Of a stretch of 64,000 nucleotides of DNA, positions 36,327 to 46,163 are shown in pieces. The notes under the pieces were generated by a model. That model did no database searches, was not told where the DNA came from, and saw nothing but the letters and a program-made list of their open reading frames with translations. Numbering within the stretch: position 1 is the first letter of the stretch; each line of letters begins with the position of its first letter. The position numbers and the translations under genes are program-made. Source of the DNA: Dyadobacter alkalitolerans DSM 23607 (lineage in GTDB: Bacteria > Bacteroidota > Bacteroidia > Cytophagales > Spirosomataceae); the NCBI RefSeq assembly GCF_000428845.1, contig NZ_AUAS01000017.1, forward strand, positions 1-64,000, written 5' to 3'.

Positions 36327-38702
36327 ATGCTGCAAAACTATCTCAAAATTGCGCTGAGGAATCTTGCCAGAAACAAGACTTACTCTTTTATCAACATTTT
36401 TGGACTGGCGGGCGGAATGGCCGTTTCCGTGCTGATCCTCATGTTTGTAATGCATGAGTTTAGTTTTGATAAATTTCATACAAACCACGACCGCATTTAC
36501 CGAGTCCTGGCGCGGGTGAAAATGGGCGACACGGACCTGCAGTTCAATTCATTTTCGACAAAACTCGGTCCGTTTTTAAAGGAGTATAATCCACAAGTAA
36601 AGGATTATGCACGTGTTAAAACCATAGTGGATAAGGTGGTTATCAAAAATCCTGAAAAGCCGTCACAAGTGTTTTTTGAGCAGAATGTAATGTTTGCTGA
36701 TCCCTCATTTCTGCGGGTGTTTACATTCAAACTGAAAGAAGGAAATCCAAAAGCGGTGCTGGAAAATCCCTTCGACGTGGTCATCTCGGAGCGTGCTGCT
36801 GAAAAATATTTCGGAGCAACAGGCCCGATCGGCAAAGCATTGATCTACGAAGGAAAACATCCGTTGCGTATCACCGGCGTTGCCGAAAATCCGCCTTCCA
36901 ACTCCACTTTCAATTTTGATTTTATACTCTCGTCGCTGACATTTCCTGCGCTGAGTGATCATAACAAAAATGCCTGGGATAATGCGGGTGCATTCAACAC
37001 TTACCTGCTCCTGGATTCTGAGCAGTCGGTAGCGGCGGTGGAAAAGAATATCAAACGGGAAGGCATGCGCACAGGCGCATTTGACAATGAGGCCACTTAC
37101 GTGCTGGAAAGCTTCGCTACAACGCATCTAGGAAATAATTTCAATGAATCCGGCAACTCGAAGCTGATCTCGATTTTTGCAGGCGTCGCTTTGCTGATCC
37201 TGTCACTGGCGCTTTTTAACTATATGAGCCTTACAACCGCCCGTGCCACTTTGCGCGCAAAAGAAGTGGGTGTTCGCAAGGTGATAGGCGCGGGTAGAAG
37301 TGGCCTTGTCCGTCAGTTTTATGCCGAATCGGTCCTGGTTTGTATGCTGGCGTTTTTGCTAGCCTTCATCTTTGTATATCTGTGGCAGCAGCCTTTTTAT
37401 GACCTGCTGAACCTGCAAATAGATGCCTCATTTCTTATTTCTCCGTCATTTTTAGGCTTTTTGGTGATCCTGTTATTGTTATCAGCATTAATGGCCGGAA
37501 GTTATCCCGCGTTGATTTTATCTGGGTTTGCACCTTTGGATGTGTTGAAGGGAAGATTTGGAGGAAATCACAATGGCGCTACATTACGCAAGTTTTTTAT
37601 GGTTTTCCAATTCACGGTTTCCATAGCGCTGATCATTTGCAGTTTGGTCGTGAAAAACCAGCTGACATTTATGCAAAACAAAAAGCTAGGCTTATATAAG
37701 GATCAGATCCTGAGCATTCCGCTTTCAGCAACGGTTGCAAAAAGTTACTTTCCGCTACGGGATGAAATAAAACAACAGGTTGGTGTCCGGAATGTTACCG
37801 TAACCAATGCCGGGCTTTTCAAGGGTTTTAATATGTGGTTTATCAAAAACTTTACCACAAAAATGGATGTCGGGCTGGCAAACATGGTCACTGATAATCA
37901 ATTTGTAAAAACGCTTGGTCTGAAATGGAAAACAGAACCGGTTGCGGGAGTGATGAAAAACCGTAAACACGTGTTGCTGAACGAAACGGCTATTAAGGAG
38001 CTCGGTATCAAGGGGAATCCGATCGGTCAAATGTTGGGTGAAACGGATGAAATCGCCGGCATTGTGCAGGATTTTCATTTCACTTCCTTGCAAAACGGCA
38101 TTAAGGCCATGGAATTAGTAGTCGTGAGCGACACCACGAACATTCTCAATTTTCCGGGGTCGAACGGTGTGCTCTATGCCCGCCTGGACCCGGCTGCGAA
38201 CATTCAGGATAAAGTAGCATTGATAGGGAAGATTTTTAAAAAATACGACCACGAAAAGCCATTCGAATATTATTTCCTGGATGAAGCTTTCAATGAAACA
38301 TTCAAAACGGAGATCCGGATGTCGACAATGTTCTCGGTCTTTACGGGGTTGGCAATTTTTATTGCCTGTATGGGCCTGTTTGGTCTGGTAACCTTTACGG
38401 CTGAAACCCGCACCAAGGAAATCGGCATTCGTAAAGTGCTCGGAGCGTCCGTTTCAGCGATAGTCGCATTGCTGTCCAAAGATTTTGTAAAACTGGTTGT
38501 GATTGCAATTGTACTGGCCGTGCCGGTTGCCTATTATTTCATGGATAAATGGTTGCAGGATTTTACTTATAAAATTCAAATGCCTGTCTGGATATTTGTC
38601 TCAGCAGGCAGCCTTGCCATTGTCATTGCATTGATTACCATTAGTTTCCAGAGTATCCGGGCCGCATTGATGAACCCGGTCGAATCTTTAAAAAATGAGT
38701 GA
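36327..38702 (+). CDS. FtsX/MacB-type ABC permease 10
   Basis: 791 residues. It departs from the set at helix 2, which reads LILSLALFNYMSLTTARATLRAKEVG: the Ala-Cys-Ile-Asn-Phe core conserved in most paralogues is replaced. Coupling arginines and lysines are intact. The second periplasmic domain is relatively short and ends FLDEAFNETFKTEIRM. The C-terminus is LMNPVESLKNE, as in permease 3. The next gene starts 26 bp downstream. Confidence 0.9.
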   Translation: MLQNYLKIALRNLARNKTYSFINIFGLAGGMAVSVLILMFVMHEFSFDKFHTNHDRIYRVLARVKMGDTDLQFNSFSTKLGPFLKEYNPQVKDYARVKTIVDKVVIKNPEKPSQVFFEQNVMFADPSFLRVFTFKLKEGNPKAVLENPFDVVISERAAEKYFGATGPIGKALIYEGKHPLRITGVAENPPSNSTFNFDFILSSLTFPALSDHNKNAWDNAGAFNTYLLLDSEQSVAAVEKNIKREGMRTGAFDNEATYVLESFATTHLGNNFNESGNSKLISIFAGVALLILSLALFNYMSLTTARATLRAKEVGVRKVIGAGRSGLVRQFYAESVLVCMLAFLLAFIFVYLWQQPFYDLLNLQIDASFLISPSFLGFLVILLLLSALMAGSYPALILSGFAPLDVLKGRFGGNHNGATLRKFFMVFQFTVSIALIICSLVVKNQLTFMQNKKLGLYKDQILSIPLSATVAKSYFPLRDEIKQQVGVRNVTVTNAGLFKGFNMWFIKNFTTKMDVGLANMVTDNQFVKTLGLKWKTEPVAGVMKNRKHVLLNETAIKELGIKGNPIGQMLGETDEIAGIVQDFHFTSLQNGIKAMELVVVSDTTNILNFPGSNGVLYARLDPAANIQDKVALIGKIFKKYDHEKPFEYYFLDEAFNETFKTEIRMSTMFSVFTGLAIFIACMGLFGLVTFTAETRTKEIGIRKVLGASVSAIVALLSKDFVKLVVIAIVLAVPVAYYFMDKWLQDFTYKIQMPVWIFVSAGSLAIVIALITISFQSIRAALMNPVESLKNE

Positions 38703-38728
38703 ACAGGCCCAGCCAAAAACCTGAACCT

Positions 38729-41161
38729 ATGCTTAAAAATCATCTCAAAGTTGCATTGCGGACCATTTTGCGTTATCGCAACTACACCATCCTGAACGTC
38801 CTGGGTCTGTCTGTTGGCGTGGCCGCCTGTTTGTTGCTTTACGTCGTATATTCCTATGAGTCAGGATTTGACAAATTTCACAGCAAATACGACCGCATTT
38901 ACCGGATTGTAAAGCAAACGGATTACGCCACCGGACAAACCGATTATACGCCTGGAAGCCCGCTGCCCTTTTACGCAGCATTAAAAGTGGATGTCCCGCA
39001 ATTTGAAAAGCTCGTGCCTGTCTATGGCACGCTCGAACCGCAGGTCACGGTGCTGGGCAAGGATGCCAATAATCAAACTTCCGAAAAAAAATATTACGAG
39101 GATGATGACGGCTTACTTACTATTCCTGAGTTCTTTGACGTCTTTGATTTTCCATTTTTAGCTGGCTCAAAAACGGTTTTAAAAGACCCGAATATGATCG
39201 TGCTTTCTCAGCGGCGTGCCGAAAAGTATTTTGGCAACTGGCAGGAAGCCATGGGACAATTCGTAAAGATCAATAACAAAACAGTGATGAAAGTAGGCGG
39301 GATCCTGGCCAATCCGCCGATTAACACGGATTTCCCCGTTGACATTGTGGTTTCTTATGAATCCAAAAGGCAGCAGCCTCAGTTATTTGGCTTCGGGGGT
39401 TTCGAAAGTTGGGGCGGCACAAGCAGCAATGATCAGCTTTTTGTGCTTCTGCCCGAGAATGTCGCGCCAGCCAGCATTGACAAGCTTTTGGTAAAATTTG
39501 TTTCAAAACATTACAATAGCAAGAAGGATAATTTTAAGATAAAGCACTTCCTCAGCCCGCTCGCAGATCAGCATTATGACGACCGTTTTGTCAATTATTC
39601 CGACCATATCGTTGCCAGAAATGTGCTTTGGACGCTAGTGGTAATCGGAATTCTGATCATTTCCATGGCATGCATCAACTTCATCAACCTGGCAACTGTG
39701 CAATCTGCGCGTCGATCCAGGGAAGTGGGTGTACGGAAAGTGCTGGGCAGTGGACGTTCGGAATTAATGCGCCAGTTTTTGAGCGAAACGGTGCTGATCG
39801 TCGGTTTCGCGGTTGTGTTGGGCGTTATGATTGCAATGATCAGTATGCCGCTGTTGGGAAAAATTTCACGTGTTCCGGCCGAGCTGCCGGTTATTCAAAA
39901 TCCTGAACTTTGGCTTTTTATTGTTGCGCTCGCCCTGGTAGTGAGTTTCGTAGCAGGGTTTTATCCGGCTGTGGTCATGTCTGGGTTCAGGCCTATCGAA
40001 GCAATAAAAAGCAGAATCGCGAACCGGTCTTTTGGAGGTGTTTCTTTGCAAAAAACGCTTATAATTGTCCAGTTCGGCATTTCTCAGATCCTGGTGGTGG
40101 GCACTATTGTGACCATTGCGCAAATGAAATACATTGGAAACCTGGATCTCGGTTTCGTGAAAGAAGGCGTTTACACGGTTAATCTGGACGAGGCTTATAA
40201 AACCCGTTTTGAAACATTACGGAATGAACTCCTGCAAAGCCCTGACATTTCTTCGGTGAGCTTTTCATCGGACGTGCCGTCGTCAGACGACAACTGGTCG
40301 GGCAATTTTGCGTTTGATAACAAAGGGAAAGATGAAGATTTTCAGATTTTTAACAAATTTGCAGACCATCATTATTTCCAGACTTACGGGATCGAATTTG
40401 CTGCCGGAGCCTCATACAGGCAAGGCGACTCGACGGGTTCATGTGTAGTTAACGAAACGCTGCTTCACAAATTCGGCATTAAGGATCCTAACCAGGCCAT
40501 AGGCAAAAATATCCGCATGGGCGGCGGCCAATGGCAGCCTATTGTGGGTGTCGTGAAAGATTTCAAAGCCAATTCAGCGCGCGATGCTGCCAAGCCGATC
40601 ATGATCATGCCGATGCCGCAGTATTACTGGCAGGCAGGCATTAAGATCCAGACAAAAAATGTATCGAAGGCCGTGGCGGAGATTGAAAAAATATATGGCC
40701 GTGTATTCCCTGAAGTGGCATTACAAGGGAAATTTTTCGATGAGAGCATTGAAGAGTTTTACAACCAGGAGCGGCAACTCAGCCTGTTATACCAGATTTT
40801 TGCCGGGCTTTCGATCTTTATCGCCTGCCTGGGCTTATTCGGTCTTGCTACATTCATGGCACAGCAGCGGATGAAGGAAATAGGCGTCAGGAAAGTGCTT
40901 GGCGCGTCGGTTTCAAGCATTGTAGGCTTGCTTTCCCGCGATTTTCTGGTTCTTGTTTGCATTGCGATTTTGCTGGCATCGCCGGTTGCCTGGTATTTTA
41001 TGGATAAATGGCTGCAAGACTTTGAATATAAGATCAGCATCAGTTGGTGGATGTTCGCCGTCAGCGCCGCATTAGCCATTGTGATCGCATTCACGACAGT
41101 CAGTTTCCAGAGCATTAAGGCTGCATTGATGAACCCAGTGAAGTCGCTGAGGAGCGAATAA
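38729..41161 (+). CDS. FtsX/MacB-type ABC permease 11
   Basis: ATG 38729 (MLKNHLKVALRTIL) is chosen; an in-frame GTG at 38699 overlapping the previous stop would add ten residues with no counterpart in the paralogues. 810 residues. Subgroup of permeases 6 and 13 (marker INLATVQSARRSREVGVRK; DESIEEFYNQERQL at the end of the second periplasmic domain). The first periplasmic domain has an acidic patch (KKYYEDDDG) similar to the KKYPEDN of permease 6. Last gene of unit 3; the operator-terminator hairpin starts 13 bp after the stop. Confidence 0.9.
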   Translation: MLKNHLKVALRTILRYRNYTILNVLGLSVGVAACLLLYVVYSYESGFDKFHSKYDRIYRIVKQTDYATGQTDYTPGSPLPFYAALKVDVPQFEKLVPVYGTLEPQVTVLGKDANNQTSEKKYYEDDDGLLTIPEFFDVFDFPFLAGSKTVLKDPNMIVLSQRRAEKYFGNWQEAMGQFVKINNKTVMKVGGILANPPINTDFPVDIVVSYESKRQQPQLFGFGGFESWGGTSSNDQLFVLLPENVAPASIDKLLVKFVSKHYNSKKDNFKIKHFLSPLADQHYDDRFVNYSDHIVARNVLWTLVVIGILIISMACINFINLATVQSARRSREVGVRKVLGSGRSELMRQFLSETVLIVGFAVVLGVMIAMISMPLLGKISRVPAELPVIQNPELWLFIVALALVVSFVAGFYPAVVMSGFRPIEAIKSRIANRSFGGVSLQKTLIIVQFGISQILVVGTIVTIAQMKYIGNLDLGFVKEGVYTVNLDEAYKTRFETLRNELLQSPDISSVSFSSDVPSSDDNWSGNFAFDNKGKDEDFQIFNKFADHHYFQTYGIEFAAGASYRQGDSTGSCVVNETLLHKFGIKDPNQAIGKNIRMGGGQWQPIVGVVKDFKANSARDAAKPIMIMPMPQYYWQAGIKIQTKNVSKAVAEIEKIYGRVFPEVALQGKFFDESIEEFYNQERQLSLLYQIFAGLSIFIACLGLFGLATFMAQQRMKEIGVRKVLGASVSSIVGLLSRDFLVLVCIAILLASPVAWYFMDKWLQDFEYKISISWWMFAVSAALAIVIAFTTVSFQSIKAALMNPVKSLRSE

Positions 41162-41173
41162 ATGCAAACAGAT

Positions 41174-41220
41174 AAAAAATCAGCTGTTCGATTTCGGACA
41201 GCTGATTTTTTATTTTTAGT
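41174..41220 (+). terminator. Terminator of unit 3, built on the operator palindrome
   Basis: A 17-bp stem with one mismatch (a G-U pair in RNA), arms AAAAAATCAGCTGTTCG and CGGACAGCTGATTTTTT with an ATTT loop, followed by TATTTTT. It encloses the module 4 palindrome. Confidence 0.75.
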
Positions 41221-41280
41221 TATAAATATTTGATAATCAATCGTTTGTTTTCTATTTGAAATTTGGCACATATGTTTTGA
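41185..41280 (+). promoter_or_regulatory. Control module 4 (before permease 12)
   Basis: Palindrome TGTTCG-N4-CGGACA at 41185-41200; no second copy 20 bp upstream. The TTGATA box at 41230 is 45 bp downstream of the palindrome start and is a perfect palindrome with centre (TTGATAATCAA). Bases 41235-41247 (AATCAATCGTTTG) match the E. coli IHF consensus WATCAANNNNTTR exactly. TGGCACA at 41264 with TTG at 41277 forms the promoter-proximal element. A leader hairpin (AGCGCTC-agc-GAGCGCT, 41291-41307) lies before ATG 41336. Confidence 0.65.
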
Positions 41281-41335
41281 TTGTGCTCAGAGCGCTCAGC
41301 GAGCGCTTCCTCTATAATTTTTTCGACTCATAACC

Positions 41336-43717
41336 ATGCTCAGAAACTATCTAAAAATTGCCCTTCGGAATTTGTGGAAGCACAAAGTGTTCTCTTTTAT
41401 CAATATCATGGGACTGACGGTCGGGATGTCGGCCTGTTTCCTGATATTTCTTTATGTGAATTTCGAACTGAGTTATGACGCGTTCAATACCAAGTCTGAT
41501 CGCATTTACAGGCTGGTAACCGATATCAAAACGCCTTCGGAGACTATTAATGCGGGTATTACATCTTGGGCGTTTGCACCGAACATTAAAAGTGATTTTC
41601 CCGAAGTGGAAGCTTTTACGCGGGTGAGCAGCGGCAGCTTTTTAGTAAGAAAAGGGGATATTAAATTCCAGGAGGAAAGAACGCTTTTTGCAGATTCAAC
41701 CCTGTTCCGGGTTTTTGATTTTAAACTAATCAAAGGAGATCCTAAAACCGCTTTGAAGGAACAATTAAGCATTGTTTTTACAGAAAAAGCGGCTAAGAAA
41801 TATTTCGGAGACGCAGATCCCATTGGCCAGACATTGTTGCTTTCGGGCGAGGGCCTACCAGCTAAGGTAACGGGCGTAATGAAGGATATTCCTGAAAATT
41901 CCCAGATCAAAGGCGATATGATCCTGTCGATGACAACCATGACGCAGCGCTTCAATAAAGGACTGGACGATCAATGGGGCAACTTCGGCGCTACAACTTA
42001 TTTGTTATTAACTCCCGGTGCAACGAAAACGGCGCTTGAACGCAAATTTCCTGCATTCTTGGAAAGACGCGCAGGGAAAACAATGAAAGAGTCACAAATG
42101 TATTACAAGCTTTTCTTGGAGCCGCTTCGCGATGTTTACCTGAAATCGACCCGGGACACCGAAGAGTCGGGCAGCATGAATAATGTGTACGTGTTCTCGG
42201 TTGTGGCTATTTTTATTTTGCTGATTGCCTGCATTAATTTTGTGAATCTTACCACGGCGCGTTCGGTGGAGCGGGCAAAGGAAGTAGGGATACGTAAGGT
42301 TGTGGGCGCGCCTAAGATGCTTGTAGCGAGGCAGTTTATTAGTGAATCCATTCTTTTATGCTTGATCGCATTTGTCTTCGCCGTTGTGCTTTCCACGGCA
42401 TTGATCCCGCTTTTCAATAACCTTTCCGGTAAAATCATCAGCACCGGAATTCTGGATAACCTGCCTTTTGTAGCTGGTATGTTCGTCGCTGCTGTGATCA
42501 TCGGGATTGTAGCAGGGATATATCCGGCTTTGGTTTTATCTTCATTCGAGCCCGTGGTTGTATTGAAAGGTCGTTTTACGACAAGTGTGAAGGGGATTTT
42601 GTTGAGAAAATCATTGGTAACCATTCAATTTGCGATATCGATCGCATTGATCATTGCGACCATTGTGGTTTACATCCAGATGGATTTCATGCGGAACCGC
42701 GATCTTGGGTTTAGTAAAGACCAGATGATGATCGTGAACTCGCAGGGCGATCCCAAAAAAGACGCATTCAAGCAATCCCTGGCGGACTTGACTGGCGTAA
42801 AGTCGACAGCAACATCTTCCAGCGTGCCGGGCAGCGGTAATCCGGGCGCATACTCAGAAATTGAGAACAAAAGCGGGGATTTGCAGATCGCAAACCTGGA
42901 CCTGTATTTCGTTGACTTTGATTATATCCCGCAGTTTGGCCTGAAAATGGCTGCCGGACGTCCGTTTGCAAGGGATTTTGGAACCGATACTACGCAGGCA
43001 ATGGTGATGAACGAAGCCGCCGTGAAGTTGTTTGGTTACAGCTCCCCGGAAGAAGCCATTGGCCGCAGGTTTAAGCAATGGGGCCGTGAGGGCAAGATTG
43101 TGGGGGTTGTCAAAGATTTTCACTTCCGGTCTTTGCAGGAAACGATTAAGCCATTGACCATGCGCATCGAGCCGCGCGGCAGCGAGTTGGTTTCCATCAA
43201 AATCGATGGAAGCAACATTAAGGAAACCGTTGCGGCTGTGGAGCAAAAATGGAAGACGGTCATGCCAAACCGGCCATTCAGTTATTATTTTATGGATGAA
43301 TTTTTCGACCGGCAGTACAGGAGTGAAGAGCGTTTTGAAAAGCTTTTTTTCAATTTTGCTATCCTCGCTATCTTCATTTCATGTCTCGGATTGCTTGGCC
43401 TGGCCTCTTACAGCACCATGCAGCGCACAAAGGAAATCGGCGTGCGGAAGGTAATGGGCGCCTCCACAGGCAGCATTGTGGGATTACTGTCCAAAGATTT
43501 TTTGAAATTAGTGCTCATTGCATTTGTGATCGCCTCACCAATAGCATATTACGGAATGTACCGCTGGCTGGAAAACTTTGCCTATAAGACTGACATTTAC
43601 TGGTGGATCTTCGCAGTTGCAGCCTTTTTATCAGCGGCCATCGCATTCGCCACCGTGAGTTTTCAGAGTATCAGAGCGGCGCTGATGAATCCGGTGAAGA
43701 GTCTTCGGAGTGAATGA
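41336..43717 (+). CDS. FtsX/MacB-type ABC permease 12
   Basis: 793 residues, first of unit 4. The sequence after helix 2 is VNLTTARSVERAKEVGIRKVVGAPKML; the second motif is KEIGVRKVMGAS. The second periplasmic domain ends FMDEFFDRQYRSEERF. The C-terminus is LMNPVKSLRSE. The 5' leader of about 55 bases contains a 7-bp hairpin that could affect translation. The gap to permease 13 is 34 bp. Confidence 0.9.
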   Translation: MLRNYLKIALRNLWKHKVFSFINIMGLTVGMSACFLIFLYVNFELSYDAFNTKSDRIYRLVTDIKTPSETINAGITSWAFAPNIKSDFPEVEAFTRVSSGSFLVRKGDIKFQEERTLFADSTLFRVFDFKLIKGDPKTALKEQLSIVFTEKAAKKYFGDADPIGQTLLLSGEGLPAKVTGVMKDIPENSQIKGDMILSMTTMTQRFNKGLDDQWGNFGATTYLLLTPGATKTALERKFPAFLERRAGKTMKESQMYYKLFLEPLRDVYLKSTRDTEESGSMNNVYVFSVVAIFILLIACINFVNLTTARSVERAKEVGIRKVVGAPKMLVARQFISESILLCLIAFVFAVVLSTALIPLFNNLSGKIISTGILDNLPFVAGMFVAAVIIGIVAGIYPALVLSSFEPVVVLKGRFTTSVKGILLRKSLVTIQFAISIALIIATIVVYIQMDFMRNRDLGFSKDQMMIVNSQGDPKKDAFKQSLADLTGVKSTATSSSVPGSGNPGAYSEIENKSGDLQIANLDLYFVDFDYIPQFGLKMAAGRPFARDFGTDTTQAMVMNEAAVKLFGYSSPEEAIGRRFKQWGREGKIVGVVKDFHFRSLQETIKPLTMRIEPRGSELVSIKIDGSNIKETVAAVEQKWKTVMPNRPFSYYFMDEFFDRQYRSEERFEKLFFNFAILAIFISCLGLLGLASYSTMQRTKEIGVRKVMGASTGSIVGLLSKDFLKLVLIAFVIASPIAYYGMYRWLENFAYKTDIYWWIFAVAAFLSAAIAFATVSFQSIRAALMNPVKSLRSE

Positions 43718-43751
43718 TTATTCAATGTGTGAATGAGTGAATTTATTTTTT

Positions 43752-46130
43752 ATGCTTCGGAATTATTTTAGGATTGCCTGGCGGAATTTGGTGAAGAATA
43801 AGGTCTACTCGGCTATCAATATGACCGGTCTGGGGATTGGTATGGCTGGGGCTATCATTATTTTTCAGCTGGTTTCCTATCATTTAGGTGTTGATAAGCA
43901 TCATCGGCAGGCGGATAAGATCTTCCGTATGGTGGTTGATCTGCATTTGGAGGATGGTTCCGTCGAGCATGAGAAGGGCTCGGCTTTTCCTTTGCATACG
44001 ACACTCAGGAAGGAGTTTGCAAATGTTTCGCATGCCGCTTACCTGGCTCAGCGTGAATTAACGCTCAGCATTGAGCAGGCCAACAATTCCAGGAAATTTT
44101 TTGAAAAATCATCAGCTGCTTTCACAGATTCTGAATTCTTTAAAATCTTTGATTATCATTTTGTTGCCGGTAATGCAGCAGTTTTGAACCTGCCGGGACA
44201 GGCCGTCCTGACGGAGCGTTACGCAAAAAAATACTTTGGAAAATCAAATCCGATGGGCCGCCTGATCCGGATCAATAATGCTGAAAATGTCACAGTTGCT
44301 GGCGTTATCAAGGATTTTCCGGAGCAAACTGATTTCAAAAAAGACATCTTTGTTTCGCTTCAAACTTTAAAGAAGCTGATTCCCGAATATGGTTATGAAG
44401 ACTGGGGCTGGATCGATAGCAACCGGGAAACGTATGTGAGCCTGCGTTCCGAAGAAGATAAGGAAGCTTTGGAACAACAGCTAATCGCATTTGCGAAGAA
44501 GATTCACGGTGCGGACAGCAATGTGTTCCATTACCACTTGCAGCCGCTTGCAGACGTCCATTTCAACATCAGTTATGGTGGTAAGATTAAATACTACACC
44601 ATTATAATGCTTGCAACAGTTGGTTTGCTGCTGATACTCATTGCTTGTTTCAACTTTATTAACATTACAACCGCCCAATCTTTAAAGAGAAGCAAGGAAG
44701 TGGGAATCCGGAAAGTGCTTGGCGTTTCGCAATGGCAGGTGTTCTGGCTTTTTATTCATGAAGCCGCTTTGTTTACGGGCATATCATTCATTCTGGCCAT
44801 TCTGCTTTCCAAGTTGCTGATGCCAACAATCAGTAATTGGCTGGAAATCAATTTGGATATCAATGTATTTGCCGATTTTCAGCTGCTCGCATTCAGCCTT
44901 GCGCTGTTGATTTTTGTCGTGTGCATAGCAGGCATTTATCCCGCATTTGTTATCTCAAATTTAAATCCGGTCCGGGCGATCAAGGGTCTGGCGGTTGCTA
45001 ACGAGCGGGGTTCGTTTTCCGTGAGAAAGTCGCTTGTAGTAGTGCAATTCAGTATTTCCTTTGTTTTGATCGCTGTTTCAATGGTAGTCATTCTGCAATC
45101 CAGATATTTGAAAAATAAAGATTTGGGCTTAAACAAAGAGCTGATCCTGCATGTAGGACTGCCCGATACAGGAACTACTCAAATTGCAGCGCTAAGCAAC
45201 GAAATTCCTAGGATCAAAGAAGTTGCCAGCATATCCTTTTTTAGGAATCCACCTTCATCGCAAGCAGGCAATGGCGGCAGCATTAAATTTGAAAACCGCG
45301 ATTGGGAAAAGTTTGTGGCCCGGTCCAGAAGCGCGGATAACCATTACGTGGCAACTTACGGGTTGAAGCTTGTTGCCGGTCGCAATCCGATTCAGTCGGA
45401 TACGCTTCATGAATTGCTGATCAATAATAAGTTAGTAAGAGCATTGGGGCTGAAATCGCCTGAGGAAGCGTTGAACAAGCGTCTGGTGGTGGGTGATATG
45501 GATAATAAAACGGGCGTGATCGTTGGTGTTTTGTCCGATTTCAACAATGCAGATCTATATTCCAACATTGAACCAACCGTCATTTATGCATCTAAAAAGC
45601 ATTACCGCAGCGCCGGGATCAAGCTGCAAAATTTAAGTGCTTCGACGATTCCGGACATTATGAAAGTCTGGCAGAAACACTTTCCGGAATATGTGTTCCA
45701 ATATAGTTTTTACGACGAAGAAATAGCAGGATTTTACAAAAGAGAGGAGTTAGCCTCCAATCTTACCTCCATGTTTGCGCTCTTATCTGTATTCCTGTCC
45801 TGCCTCGGACTTTTCGGTCTGGCGCTGTTCTCCATTGAACAGCGCACCAAAGAAATCGGCATCCGCAAAGTTTTGGGCGCATCCGTCGCCAGCATAACCA
45901 CCTTGTTATCCATAGATTTTTTGCGGCTGGTGGGCATAGCAATCATTATAGCGAGCCCGGTTTCCTATTATTTTATGAACAAATGGTTGCAGGATTTCGC
46001 ATTCAGGATCGACATTGAATGGTGGATCTTTGCTGTTTCCGCACTGCTGGCCGTAGCCATCGCTTGTCTCACCGTCGGCTATCAGTCCATCAAAGCCGCG
46101 CTTGCGAATCCGGTGAAAACATTGAGATAA
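43752..46130 (+). CDS. FtsX/MacB-type ABC permease 13
   Basis: ATG 43752 (MLRNYFRIAWRNL) is used; the in-frame start at 43737 adds five residues without support. 792 residues. Subgroup of permeases 6 and 11 (INITTAQSLKRSKEVGIRK; DEEIAGFYKREELA). It is the most divergent in the first half: helix 1 is GIGMAGAIIIFQLVSYHLG, and the usual Glu-Leu-Ser-Phe-Asp after it is replaced by LGVDKHH. The C-terminus stops at ANPVKTLR, without the common Ser-Glu. The gap to permease 14 is 33 bp. Confidence 0.9.
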   Translation: MLRNYFRIAWRNLVKNKVYSAINMTGLGIGMAGAIIIFQLVSYHLGVDKHHRQADKIFRMVVDLHLEDGSVEHEKGSAFPLHTTLRKEFANVSHAAYLAQRELTLSIEQANNSRKFFEKSSAAFTDSEFFKIFDYHFVAGNAAVLNLPGQAVLTERYAKKYFGKSNPMGRLIRINNAENVTVAGVIKDFPEQTDFKKDIFVSLQTLKKLIPEYGYEDWGWIDSNRETYVSLRSEEDKEALEQQLIAFAKKIHGADSNVFHYHLQPLADVHFNISYGGKIKYYTIIMLATVGLLLILIACFNFINITTAQSLKRSKEVGIRKVLGVSQWQVFWLFIHEAALFTGISFILAILLSKLLMPTISNWLEINLDINVFADFQLLAFSLALLIFVVCIAGIYPAFVISNLNPVRAIKGLAVANERGSFSVRKSLVVVQFSISFVLIAVSMVVILQSRYLKNKDLGLNKELILHVGLPDTGTTQIAALSNEIPRIKEVASISFFRNPPSSQAGNGGSIKFENRDWEKFVARSRSADNHYVATYGLKLVAGRNPIQSDTLHELLINNKLVRALGLKSPEEALNKRLVVGDMDNKTGVIVGVLSDFNNADLYSNIEPTVIYASKKHYRSAGIKLQNLSASTIPDIMKVWQKHFPEYVFQYSFYDEEIAGFYKREELASNLTSMFALLSVFLSCLGLFGLALFSIEQRTKEIGIRKVLGASVASITTLLSIDFLRLVGIAIIIASPVSYYFMNKWLQDFAFRIDIEWWIFAVSALLAVAIACLTVGYQSIKAALANPVKTLR

Positions 46131-46163
46131 TAAATGAAGTGATCATCACTAAACAGGTCCGAC